Shown piece after piece: positions 1 to 5,159 of a stretch of DNA of 5,159 bases (within the stretch, counting starts at the first letter, position 1; each line of letters begins with the position of its first letter). The position numbers were made by a program, and so were the translations under genes. The notes under the pieces are model-generated. The model saw only the letters and a program-made list of their open reading frames with translations. It was not told the origin of the DNA and ran no database searches. The stretch spans positions 1 to 5,159 of the forward strand of contig QIAK01000344.1 in NCBI GenBank assembly GCA_003225515.1. Reading direction: 5' to 3'. The DNA comes from Acidobacteriota bacterium. Lineage in GTDB: Bacteria > Acidobacteriota > Terriglobia > Terriglobales > Acidobacteriaceae.

Positions 1-462
1 ATGTTCGAAGTGTTAAAGGCGCAGCAGATTCTGGAAGAGAAATACCACGTCGGCGCCGACGTCTGGAGCGTCACCAGCTACAAGCAACTTTATCGCGACG
101 CCAATGATTGCGAGCGCTGGAACATGCTCCATCCTGCTGAAGCGGCCAAGGTCCCTTATGTCACGCAGATGCTGAAAGATGCTTCGGGACCATTTATCGC
201 AGCCTCCGATTACATGAAAGTGCTGCCGGAAAGCCTGGGTAAGTGGGTGCCCGGACAACTCGTCTCGCTCGGCACCGACGGCTTCGGCCGCAGCGAAAGC
301 CGCACCGCTCTGCGCGACTTCTTTGAAGTAGATGCCAAGCACATCGTGCTTGCAACTCTTTGCGCGTTGTCGCGCGAAAAGAAAATCGGTACCGACGTGG
401 TAAAACGAGCGATCCAGGAACTGGGAATAAATCCCGACAAGGCAAATCCGGCAATCAGCTAG
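1..462 (+). CDS. aceE: Pyruvate dehydrogenase E1 component, homodimeric type, C-terminal part (5'-truncated by window)
   Basis: This is the last 153 codons of the thiamine diphosphate-dependent E1 subunit, which decarboxylates pyruvate and reductively acetylates the lipoyl groups of E2 in the cytoplasm. The segment aligns end to end with the C-terminus of E. coli AceE. Shared blocks are DVWSVTS (about residues 20-26), DCERWNMLHP (36-45), the VPY block, SDYMK, LGTDGFGRS (about 91-99) and FEVDAKHIV, and both proteins end in a DK-NP type tail. This is the transketolase-like C-terminal domain; the ThDP-binding domains lie upstream, outside the window. The family is usually close to 890 residues, so about 17% is visible. 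The ATG at position 1 is therefore almost certainly an internal methionine and not the start. The stop is TAG at 460-462. The next gene downstream, aceF, encodes the partner E2. Identification is very secure; only the missing upstream part is unknown. Confidence 0.95.
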   Translation: MFEVLKAQQILEEKYHVGADVWSVTSYKQLYRDANDCERWNMLHPAEAAKVPYVTQMLKDASGPFIAASDYMKVLPESLGKWVPGQLVSLGTDGFGRSESRTALRDFFEVDAKHIVLATLCALSREKKIGTDVVKRAIQELGINPDKANPAIS

Positions 463-494
463 ACCGCGCAACCGCGGAGCGGCGAATATTCTAG

Positions 495-514
495 CCCAGG
501 ACGCAAGTCCTGGG
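495..514. repeat. Perfect 8-bp palindrome (hairpin) in the aceE-aceF gap
   Basis: CCCAGGAC at 495-502 is followed by the loop GCAA and the exact reverse complement GTCCTGGG at 507-514. The GCAA loop is a GNRA-type tetraloop, which would make the RNA hairpin very stable. A short A-rich run follows, not a T run, so it does not look like an intrinsic terminator. It lies 33 nt after the aceE stop. I take it as the first module of a REP-like intergenic element; similar hairpins are common in acidobacterial intergenic DNA, as far as I recall. Confidence 0.75.
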
Positions 515-532
515 TAAAAGTGGGAAAGATGA

Positions 533-560
533 ATAAGTCCCGGAGGGACGGCATAAGTTC
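533..560. repeat. 20-nt palindromic unit plus the start of a second copy
   Basis: Positions 533-552 form a 20-nt unit, ATAAGTCCCGGAGGGACGGC, containing the palindrome GTCCC-GGA-GGGAC (537-549). Immediately after it, ATAAGTTC at 553-560 repeats the first eight bases with one change, so a second unit begins and then breaks off. The core AAGTCC also occurs at 505-510 in the preceding hairpin. This looks like the remnant of a short tandem array of the kind dispersed between genes in acidobacterial genomes; the genome-wide part of that statement is from memory. Confidence 0.65.
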
Positions 561-599
561 TCACACACCGTAGCCGCGCCGAAAAACTCGCACCAATCA

Positions 600-619
600 G
601 CAGCGGCTTTAGCCGCTGC
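600..619. repeat. Strong hairpin with 8-bp stem close upstream of aceF
   Basis: GCAGCGGC (600-607) pairs perfectly with GCCGCTGC (612-619) around the four-base loop TTTA; the flanking T and A of the loop could also pair. It ends 20 nt before the aceF ribosome-binding region and 37 nt before the GTG start. No T run follows, so termination is unlikely. It may be a third module of the same REP-like mosaic. In a readthrough aceE-aceF transcript it would fold just upstream of the aceF translation start or act as a barrier to exonucleases; both roles are inference. Confidence 0.7.
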
Positions 620-639
620 CATAACCGAGACTCTTAGAC

Positions 640-644
640 AAGGA
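640..644 (+). promoter_or_regulatory. Probable ribosome-binding site of aceF
   Basis: AAGGA lies 12 nt before the GTG start at 657, inside the purine-rich run AAGGAAAGAAAAA. The spacing is long for a Shine-Dalgarno site, but no better start fits: the first lipoyl domain begins directly at this GTG, and the next ATG in frame (residue 22) would cut into that domain. Confidence 0.5.
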
Positions 645-656
645 AAGAAAAACGCG

Positions 657-2414
657 GTGATTGAATTCAAACTTCCCGAGCTGGGAGAAAACATCGAACA
701 GGGCGACCTCGTGCGCCTCATGATTGCGCCCGGAGCGACGGTGAGCGCGGGTCAGTCGATCATGGAACTGGAAACCGACAAGGCCGTGGTTGAAGTTCCC
801 TCGTCCGTAAGCGGAACCGTGCAAGACATTCGTGTGAAAGAAGGCGACAAGATCAAGGTCGGCCAGGTGATATTTACCGTTGAGGGCTCCGAGGCGAAAG
901 CCCCAGCCCCGCCCGCCCAAGCGGAAAACGCCCCGGCTGCTCCGAGCAAGCCAATTTCTGTCTCCACGTCATCAGCCGCTGCCGCGCCCGCCCCTGATGC
1001 TGCACCGGAGCGTCGCGAACGTAGATCCCCATCCTCAGGCGCGAGCGAATTCACTCTCCCGGAACTCGGCGAAAACATTTCCCAGGGCGATCTCGTTCGC
1101 CTCATGATCGCACCCGGCGCAAAAGTTTCCGAGGGTCAGCCCGTCATGGAATTGGAGACGGACAAGGCCGTCATCGAAGTACCGTCATCCGTCAGTGGAG
1201 TTGTGAAAGACATAAAAGTAAAAGAAGGCGAAAAGATCAAAGTTGGACAAGTAATCTTCACCCTCGAGGGCGGAGCTCAGGCCCAGGCTGAAACGACCCG
1301 CCCCCGCAGCGCTCCCGTCGAACACGTTTCCGGGCAGCACGGCGCACGTCTCGCATTTCAAGCTGCAATTCGCGCCGAGGGTAAAACGGAAGAGCAAGCT
1401 CTGCCTCCCGACCAGCCGCAGCAGTCGCTGCAGCAAACGTTCACCATGCCCGTGCAACTGGGCAAAGTTGCTGGCACCGAACATCGCGAAGCGATTCCCG
1501 CCGCCCCGCACGTCCGTCGATTCGCTCGCGAGGTCGGCGTCGACATCTACGAGGTCAAAGGCACAGGCCCCGGCGGCCGCATCAGCGAAGATGACGTCAA
1601 GACCTACGCGAAAGGCCTCTTGTCTGCCGCCGCAACCGCCGCCCATGCGCCACGCGCCGGACATCTTGCGCAGCCTCAGCTTCCTGATTTTGCCAAGTGG
1701 GGCAAGGTGGAGCGCGTTCCTATCCGGGGAGTTCGCCGGAAAACGGCGGAGCACCTCGCTGAAGCCTGGAGTACGGTTCCACATGTCACACAACACGACC
1801 GTGCCGACATCACGGAACTCGAGCAACTCCGCGCGCGCTTCGCTCCTAAGGCCGAAGAAGCCGGTGGAAAAATGACGGTCACCGCAATCGCCCTGAAAGT
1901 TTGCGCGGCAGCCCTCAAAGTATTTCCCCAGTTCAACGCCAGCATCGATATCGAGAAAGAAGAAATCGTCTACAAGCAATACATCAATATTGGTGTAGCT
2001 GCCGACACCGATCGCGGACTTCTAGTCCCCGTCATCCGTGATGTAGAAAAGAAAAACATCGTTGAACTCGCGGTCGAGTTGTCGCAACTTTCCAAAAAAG
2101 CTCGTGACAAGAAACTTTTGCCCGCAGATATGGAAGGCGGTACCTTTACCATCACCAATCTGGGCGGCATTGGCGGCATCGGCTTTACCCCCATCGTGAA
2201 TTACCCTGAAGTCGCGATCCTTGGGCTTTCGCGCTCGCGCATCGAGCCGGAATGGATCGGATCTAAAGATACCGGCAAGTTCGAGCCACGACTCATTCTG
2301 CCGCTCTCGCTTTCTTATGACCATCGCCTGATCGACGGAGCCGACGCCGCCCGCCTACTGCGCTGGATCGCCGAAGCTTTCGAACAGCCATTCCTGCTGT
2401 CGGTCCAGGGATGA
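657..2414 (+). CDS. aceF: Dihydrolipoamide acetyltransferase, E2 of pyruvate dehydrogenase, with two lipoyl domains
   Basis: This 585-residue protein is the core of the pyruvate dehydrogenase complex: it carries acetyl groups on lipoyl-lysine and transfers them to CoA. Domain order is lipoyl 1 (about 1-77, ETDKA with Lys42 as the lipoylation site), an Ala/Pro-rich linker (78-128), lipoyl 2 (about 131-205, Lys170), a second linker rich in Gln and Ala (206-280), the E3-binding domain (about 283-317, RRFAREVG and GTGPGGRI) and the catalytic domain (about 345-585). The catalytic domain has GTFTITNLGGIGGIGFTP and the active-site DHRLIDG, with His556 and Asp560. E. coli AceF has three lipoyl domains and about 630 residues, so two domains at 585 is normal for the family. 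The start is GTG. The two lipoyl domains differ at only 12 of 74 aligned residues by my count. It lies between aceE and lpd, which encode its partners. The two-lipoyl layout and adjacent aceE exclude the oxoglutarate E2 (sucB). Confidence 0.96.
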   Translation: MIEFKLPELGENIEQGDLVRLMIAPGATVSAGQSIMELETDKAVVEVPSSVSGTVQDIRVKEGDKIKVGQVIFTVEGSEAKAPAPPAQAENAPAAPSKPISVSTSSAAAAPAPDAAPERRERRSPSSGASEFTLPELGENISQGDLVRLMIAPGAKVSEGQPVMELETDKAVIEVPSSVSGVVKDIKVKEGEKIKVGQVIFTLEGGAQAQAETTRPRSAPVEHVSGQHGARLAFQAAIRAEGKTEEQALPPDQPQQSLQQTFTMPVQLGKVAGTEHREAIPAAPHVRRFAREVGVDIYEVKGTGPGGRISEDDVKTYAKGLLSAAATAAHAPRAGHLAQPQLPDFAKWGKVERVPIRGVRRKTAEHLAEAWSTVPHVTQHDRADITELEQLRARFAPKAEEAGGKMTVTAIALKVCAAALKVFPQFNASIDIEKEEIVYKQYINIGVAADTDRGLLVPVIRDVEKKNIVELAVELSQLSKKARDKKLLPADMEGGTFTITNLGGIGGIGFTPIVNYPEVAILGLSRSRIEPEWIGSKDTGKFEPRLILPLSLSYDHRLIDGADAARLLRWIAEAFEQPFLLSVQG

Positions 2415-2489
2415 AAATCAAAATCATGAACCACGAGCCGGAAAGTCTTAGGACGAGATGCAGCCCTTCATCGTCTTCAAATTGGCCTT

Positions 2490-2519
2490 TCCTTCGTGAA
2501 CCTTCGTGTCCTTAGTGTT
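2490..2519 (-). repeat. Three degenerate 10-nt CACGAAGG-type units just upstream of lpd
   Basis: On the + strand the units are TCCTTCGTGA, ACCTTCGTGT and CCTTAGTGTT; on the - strand they read as AACACTAAGG, ACACGAAGGT and TCACGAAGGA. Repeats of the form 'accacgaaggacacgaagg' are scattered through intergenic DNA of many bacteria, including acidobacteria, and often give false short peptides such as NTKDTKVHEG; that is recalled knowledge. Here the repeat ends 9 nt before the lpd ATG. It also supplies an in-frame GTG (2496) that could mislead start calling. Confidence 0.7.
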
Positions 2520-2528
2520 AAAAGCCCT

Positions 2529-3890
2529 ATGCCCGAAAGCTCCACTCTGAATATCGCAGTAGTCGGCGGCGGCCCCGGTGGCTATGCCGCCGCATTTCTC
2601 GCTGCCGATCTCGGCATGACCGTCACCCTGATCGATCCCGAACTCAATCCCGGCGGAGTCTGCCTCTACCGCGGCTGCATCCCATCGAAAGCTCTGCTTC
2701 ATGTAGCCAAATTGCTGGAGGAGTCCCATCAGGCCAAAGATTGGGGAATCGAATTCGCCGCTCCCAAGATTAATCTCGCCCGCCTTCGTTCGTGGAAAGA
2801 AGGTGTGGTCAAGAAACTCACGGGAGGCCTGGGCGTTCTTTCGAAACAAAGGAAAGTACGCTACATCCAGGGCCGCGGCGCATTCGAAAATTCCAGCAGC
2901 CTTCGCATCACGAAAGCAGACGGCTCCGAAGAGGCACTCACCTTCGACAGAATCATCCTCGCCACCGGCTCTCGCCCCGCCATCGTTCCCACCCTGAAGC
3001 TCGACACACCTCGCATGATGGATTCTACCGGCGCTCTGAGCCTGGAAGACATTCCCGGCACTCTGCTGGTTGTCGGCGGCGGATACATCGGCCTCGAACT
3101 CGGCTCCGTTTACGCCGCCCTCGGGACTCGCGTCACGGTAGTGGAAATGCTCCCCGGCTTGCTCCCTGGAGCAGACCGCGATCTTGTTCTCCCGTTACAC
3201 AAACGCCTGGAAAAAATGTTTGATGGAATCCTCCTCAACACCACCGTCTCTTCCGTCAAAGACGAAGGCAGCGGCATTCGCGCTACTTTGAAAGCCCAGG
3301 ACGGCACCGCGCAGGAAAAGGTTTTTGATCGCGTCCTGGTCTCGGTTGGCCGCAAGCCCAACTCGGAAATTGCCGGTCTCGAGAAAACCCGAGTCATCTA
3401 CGCTATCGGTGACGTTGTTGGCGAACCCATGCTGGCGCACAAAGCGATGCACGAAGGCCGCACCGCGATCGAGGCCATTGCCGGACACAAAGTCGCGTTC
3501 GAACCCAACGCCATTCCTGCCGTCGTCTTCACCGATCCAGAAATTGCCTGGTGCGGTCTGACCGAGACGCAGGCCCAAAAAGAGAGCCGCGAAATCAAAG
3601 TGGCAAAGTTTCCCTGGGCCGCTTCGGGCCGTGCCATCACTCTCGATCGCCCTGAAGGCATGACCAAGATTCTCTTCGATCCGCAAACCGAACGCGTGCT
3701 CGGTGTCGGCATCGTCGGTGTCGGCGCTGGAGAGATGATCGCCGAAGGTGTGCTCGCCATCGAAATGGCCGCGCTTGCCAAAGACGTCGCTCTGACCATC
3801 CACCCGCATCCCACGCTTTCGGAAACGGTGATGGAATCCGCCGAGGTCTTCTTCGGCACCAGCACAGATATCTACCGCCCCAAGCGGTGA
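2529..3890 (+). CDS. lpd: Dihydrolipoyl dehydrogenase (E3), apparently missing about 20 internal residues
   Basis: This FAD-dependent enzyme reoxidises dihydrolipoyl-lysine on E2 and reduces NAD+. From the ATG at 2529 it has 453 residues; the usual length is about 470. Visible motifs are the FAD-binding GGGPGGY (13-19), the redox disulfide CLYRGC (Cys45, Cys50, same numbers as in E. coli Lpd), the NAD-binding GGGYIGLELG (about 182-191), the second FAD motif AIGD (292-295), FPWAASGRA, and the C-terminal HPHPTLSE with the His427/Glu432 pair. Between GLEKTRV (to Val289) and IYAIGD (from Ile290) the usual stretch of the form V-D-RGFI-VD-RT-VP is absent; E. coli has about 20 residues there. The reading frame is intact across the gap. 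An alternative in-frame GTG at 2496 would add 11 residues encoded by repeat DNA, so I chose the ATG, which fits the E. coli N-terminus; neither start has a clear Shine-Dalgarno site. It lies downstream of aceF in the same operon-like cluster. The family call is secure; whether this copy is active is uncertain. Confidence 0.94.
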   Translation: MPESSTLNIAVVGGGPGGYAAAFLAADLGMTVTLIDPELNPGGVCLYRGCIPSKALLHVAKLLEESHQAKDWGIEFAAPKINLARLRSWKEGVVKKLTGGLGVLSKQRKVRYIQGRGAFENSSSLRITKADGSEEALTFDRIILATGSRPAIVPTLKLDTPRMMDSTGALSLEDIPGTLLVVGGGYIGLELGSVYAALGTRVTVVEMLPGLLPGADRDLVLPLHKRLEKMFDGILLNTTVSSVKDEGSGIRATLKAQDGTAQEKVFDRVLVSVGRKPNSEIAGLEKTRVIYAIGDVVGEPMLAHKAMHEGRTAIEAIAGHKVAFEPNAIPAVVFTDPEIAWCGLTETQAQKESREIKVAKFPWAASGRAITLDRPEGMTKILFDPQTERVLGVGIVGVGAGEMIAEGVLAIEMAALAKDVALTIHPHPTLSETVMESAEVFFGTSTDIYRPKR

Positions 3891-3936
3891 TGCAGCGGAT
3901 GCACCATCGAGCGCCCCTCCATTCCCGTCATTTCGA

Positions 3937-3942
3937 TACAAT
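3937..3942 (+). promoter_or_regulatory. Candidate -10 box for the channel gene
   Basis: TACAAT at 3937-3942, preceded by GA and followed by an AT-rich run (ATTTTTTC), differs from the sigma-70 consensus TATAAT at one base. It is the most AT-rich spot in the 113-nt gap after lpd and lies 61 nt before the next gene's start. No convincing -35 hexamer is present at the usual 16-18 nt distance, so the call rests on the -10 match and position only. Confidence 0.3.
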
Positions 3943-3992
3943 ATTTTTTCGCTCACGAGTCCGCCGCGCTTGCGAATCGCTGAATGCCGGGC

Positions 3993-3997
3993 GGGAG
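3993..3997 (+). promoter_or_regulatory. Ribosome-binding site choosing the channel start at 4004
   Basis: GGGAG lies 6 nt before ATG 4004, an ideal distance. A second ATG at 3999 is in another frame and only 1 nt from this site; its frame gives no signal peptide or channel motifs. The site and the protein evidence together fix the start at 4004. Confidence 0.65.
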
Positions 3998-4003
3998 AAT
4001 GCT

Positions 4004-5159
4004 ATGTCTTCTTTCATCAAGGCGAGTTTCGTCCGCATTTTTTGCCTCGCCATTCTTTTGCTTTGCGCTTCGCACCAGTCATTCGCCCAGATTCTGCCCA
4101 CTAGTAGCACGGGAACTCCACCTCCCGCCAATAAAATTGTTGATCCTCTGAACCGAACCACGCCCTCGGATTCCGTCCTCAATTTCCTGCAAGCGGCGCA
4201 ATCCGGCAATTACCGCATCGCGGCGCAATATTTGCAGATGAACCCTGCACGACGGCAATCGGAAGGAGAACAACTCGCCACTCAACTGAAAGCTGTGATG
4301 GACAGCCCCGCCTTCTCCGGCCGGGTGGGCAGCTTTACTCAAGCCGAAGGCACTCCGCAGGAAGGCGTTCCCCTTGGCCGGCAACGGCTGGGCACCATGT
4401 CATCGGGCGACATTGAAGCCGATCTCGACATGGTGCGCGTGTCGGACCCGTGCGCAGGCAGGATCTGGTTGATCTCCGCCGACACTTTGGCCAAAGTTCC
4501 TGAACTCTATGATCAAATGTCCGCGCGCCAGGTCGAGAAGAAACTCCCCAGCGTTCTCGTGAAGCATCAGTTCGCGGGCGTGCCTTTGTGGCAATGGCTG
4601 GCTCTGCTGGTGGCCCTGCCGCTCGCCGCAGGCGTGGGCTGGCTGATTCTTGTGCTCCTGGAAGGTCCCGTCCGCTGGTGGGCGCGGCGGCGCGGCAAGG
4701 TCGAGATCGCCAACTGGCGCTCCGTTTCAGCGCCCGCATGGTTGCTCACTGGCACCCTGGCTCATCAGATCTTTGTGCGCTATCTCGGCATCGCTTTGCT
4801 GCCGCGCCAGTACTATTTTCAATTAACCTCGATTGCGCTCATCATCGGCGTGACCTGGCTCTTCTGGCGCTTCGTGCAGTGGTCGCTGCATCGTGTGCGC
4901 AGCCGCGCTCTGACTCGCGGTCACGCCGGTACCGGATCGCTCATGCTTTTAGGCGAGCGCATTCTCAAGGCTGTGATATTCCTCGCCGGCGTGCTCGCGG
5001 TATTGGGCAGCCTCGGCTTCAACATGAGCACCGCCCTCGCCGGCCTCGGCATTGGCGGCCTGGCGATTGGTTTCGGCGCGCAGCAAACCATTGCAAATCT
5101 TTTCGGCGGTGTTTCTGTCCTCGCCGACGAGGTCTTCCGCGTCGGCGACGTCTGTAAAT
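4004..5159 (+). CDS. MscS-family mechanosensitive channel with secreted N-terminal domain (3' end outside window)
   Basis: The frame stays open from ATG 4004 to the window end (385 codons visible). MscS-family proteins form heptameric inner-membrane channels that open under membrane tension and release solutes on osmotic downshock. Residues 1-28 look like a signal peptide: Lys6 and Arg11, a hydrophobic core at 12-22, and a likely cut after SFA before Gln29. Residues 29-190 form a soluble, probably periplasmic region with no motif I recognise beyond an early helical part (about 54-78). Hydrophobic segments follow at about 195-219, 243-266, 272-293 and 318-338. The pore-lining segment lies at about 342-373, with the Gly/Ala-rich GLGIGGLAIGFGAQQTIANL core typical of MscS TM3, then the DEVFRVGDVCK entry into the beta domain. 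The cytoplasmic beta and cage domains are cut off. Arg/Trp-rich loops separate the helices. It is larger than E. coli MscS and resembles the multi-helix MscS homologues. It probably has its own promoter and no functional tie to the dehydrogenase genes. Confidence 0.92.
   Translation, partial: MSSFIKASFVRIFCLAILLLCASHQSFAQILPTSSTGTPPPANKIVDPLNRTTPSDSVLNFLQAAQSGNYRIAAQYLQMNPARRQSEGEQLATQLKAVMDSPAFSGRVGSFTQAEGTPQEGVPLGRQRLGTMSSGDIEADLDMVRVSDPCAGRIWLISADTLAKVPELYDQMSARQVEKKLPSVLVKHQFAGVPLWQWLALLVALPLAAGVGWLILVLLEGPVRWWARRRGKVEIANWRSVSAPAWLLTGTLAHQIFVRYLGIALLPRQYYFQLTSIALIIGVTWLFWRFVQWSLHRVRSRALTRGHAGTGSLMLLGERILKAVIFLAGVLAVLGSLGFNMSTALAGLGIGGLAIGFGAQQTIANLFGGVSVLADEVFRVGDVCK

Noticed and set aside
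1..462. A separate small 153-residue protein starting at the first ATG
   Set aside because: The sequence matches the C-terminus of AceE without a break, so the ATG is internal and the gene is cut by the window edge.
1185..1979. 264-codon open frame on the - strand inside aceF
   Set aside because: It lies antisense to a full, motif-rich aceF frame; its translation shows no recognisable domain and is a by-product of GC-rich codon use.
2452..2475. Possible hairpin after aceF (GAC-GATG with CATC-GTC, 2-nt bulge)
   Set aside because: The stem is short and bulged with an eight-base loop and no T run; not enough for a terminator.
2411..2515. 34-codon frame overlapping the aceF stop by ATGA
   Set aside because: Translational coupling was considered, but its last residues are encoded by the CACGAAGG repeat and there is no proper ribosome-binding site; not a credible gene.
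3886..3948. Possible lpd terminator using TGCA/TGCA and the later T run
   Set aside because: The pairing is only four bases and the T run at 3943-3948 has no GC-rich stem before it; the AT-rich part fits a -10 region better.
3195..3956. 253-codon open frame on the - strand over lpd
   Set aside because: It is antisense to conserved Lpd motifs (AIGD, HPHPTLSE) and has no family resemblance; a shadow frame.
4588..5157. 189-codon + strand frame within the channel gene
   Set aside because: The overlapping frame from 4004 has a signal peptide, membrane helices and the MscS pore motif; this one is Arg-rich noise.

Overview
The window comes from a moderately GC-rich bacterial chromosome and reads entirely on the + strand. 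It holds the end of aceE, a complete aceF, a complete-looking lpd and the beginning of a mechanosensitive channel gene. Codon use, the intergenic repeat types (palindromic AAGTCCCGGAGGGAC-like units, AGCGGCTTTAGCCGCT hairpins, degenerate CACGAAGG repeats) and the protein flavour (Lpd with a CLYRGC active site, MscS protein with a secreted N-terminal domain) suggest an acidobacterium of the Koribacter/Terriglobia kind. That assignment is inference from memory of such genomes, about 60% sure.

Layout: 1-462 is the C-terminal end of the homodimeric-type pyruvate dehydrogenase E1 (aceE). 463-656 is an intergenic stretch filled with three palindromic repeat modules. 657-2414 is aceF, the E2 acetyltransferase, with two lipoyl domains, an E3-binding domain and the catalytic domain. 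2415-2528 is a gap whose last part is a degenerate 10-nt repeat that runs almost up to the lpd start. 2529-3890 is lpd (E3). 3891-4003 is a short gap with a candidate -10 box. 4004-5159 is an MscS-family channel gene that is cut by the window end.

The first three genes supply all three enzymes of one pyruvate dehydrogenase complex. E1 decarboxylates pyruvate and acetylates the lipoyl arms of E2, E2 passes the acetyl group to CoA, and E3 reoxidises the lipoyl groups with NAD+. Shared strand, order and function suggest one operon, although the two gaps are longer than usual and carry repeats. The channel gene is probably a separate transcription unit.

The most notable point is that Lpd appears to lack about 20 residues just before its second FAD-contact motif (AIGD), while everything else matches E. 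coli Lpd end to end. This looks like an in-frame deletion of roughly 60 nt. I see no defence, mobile or otherwise novel system in the window.
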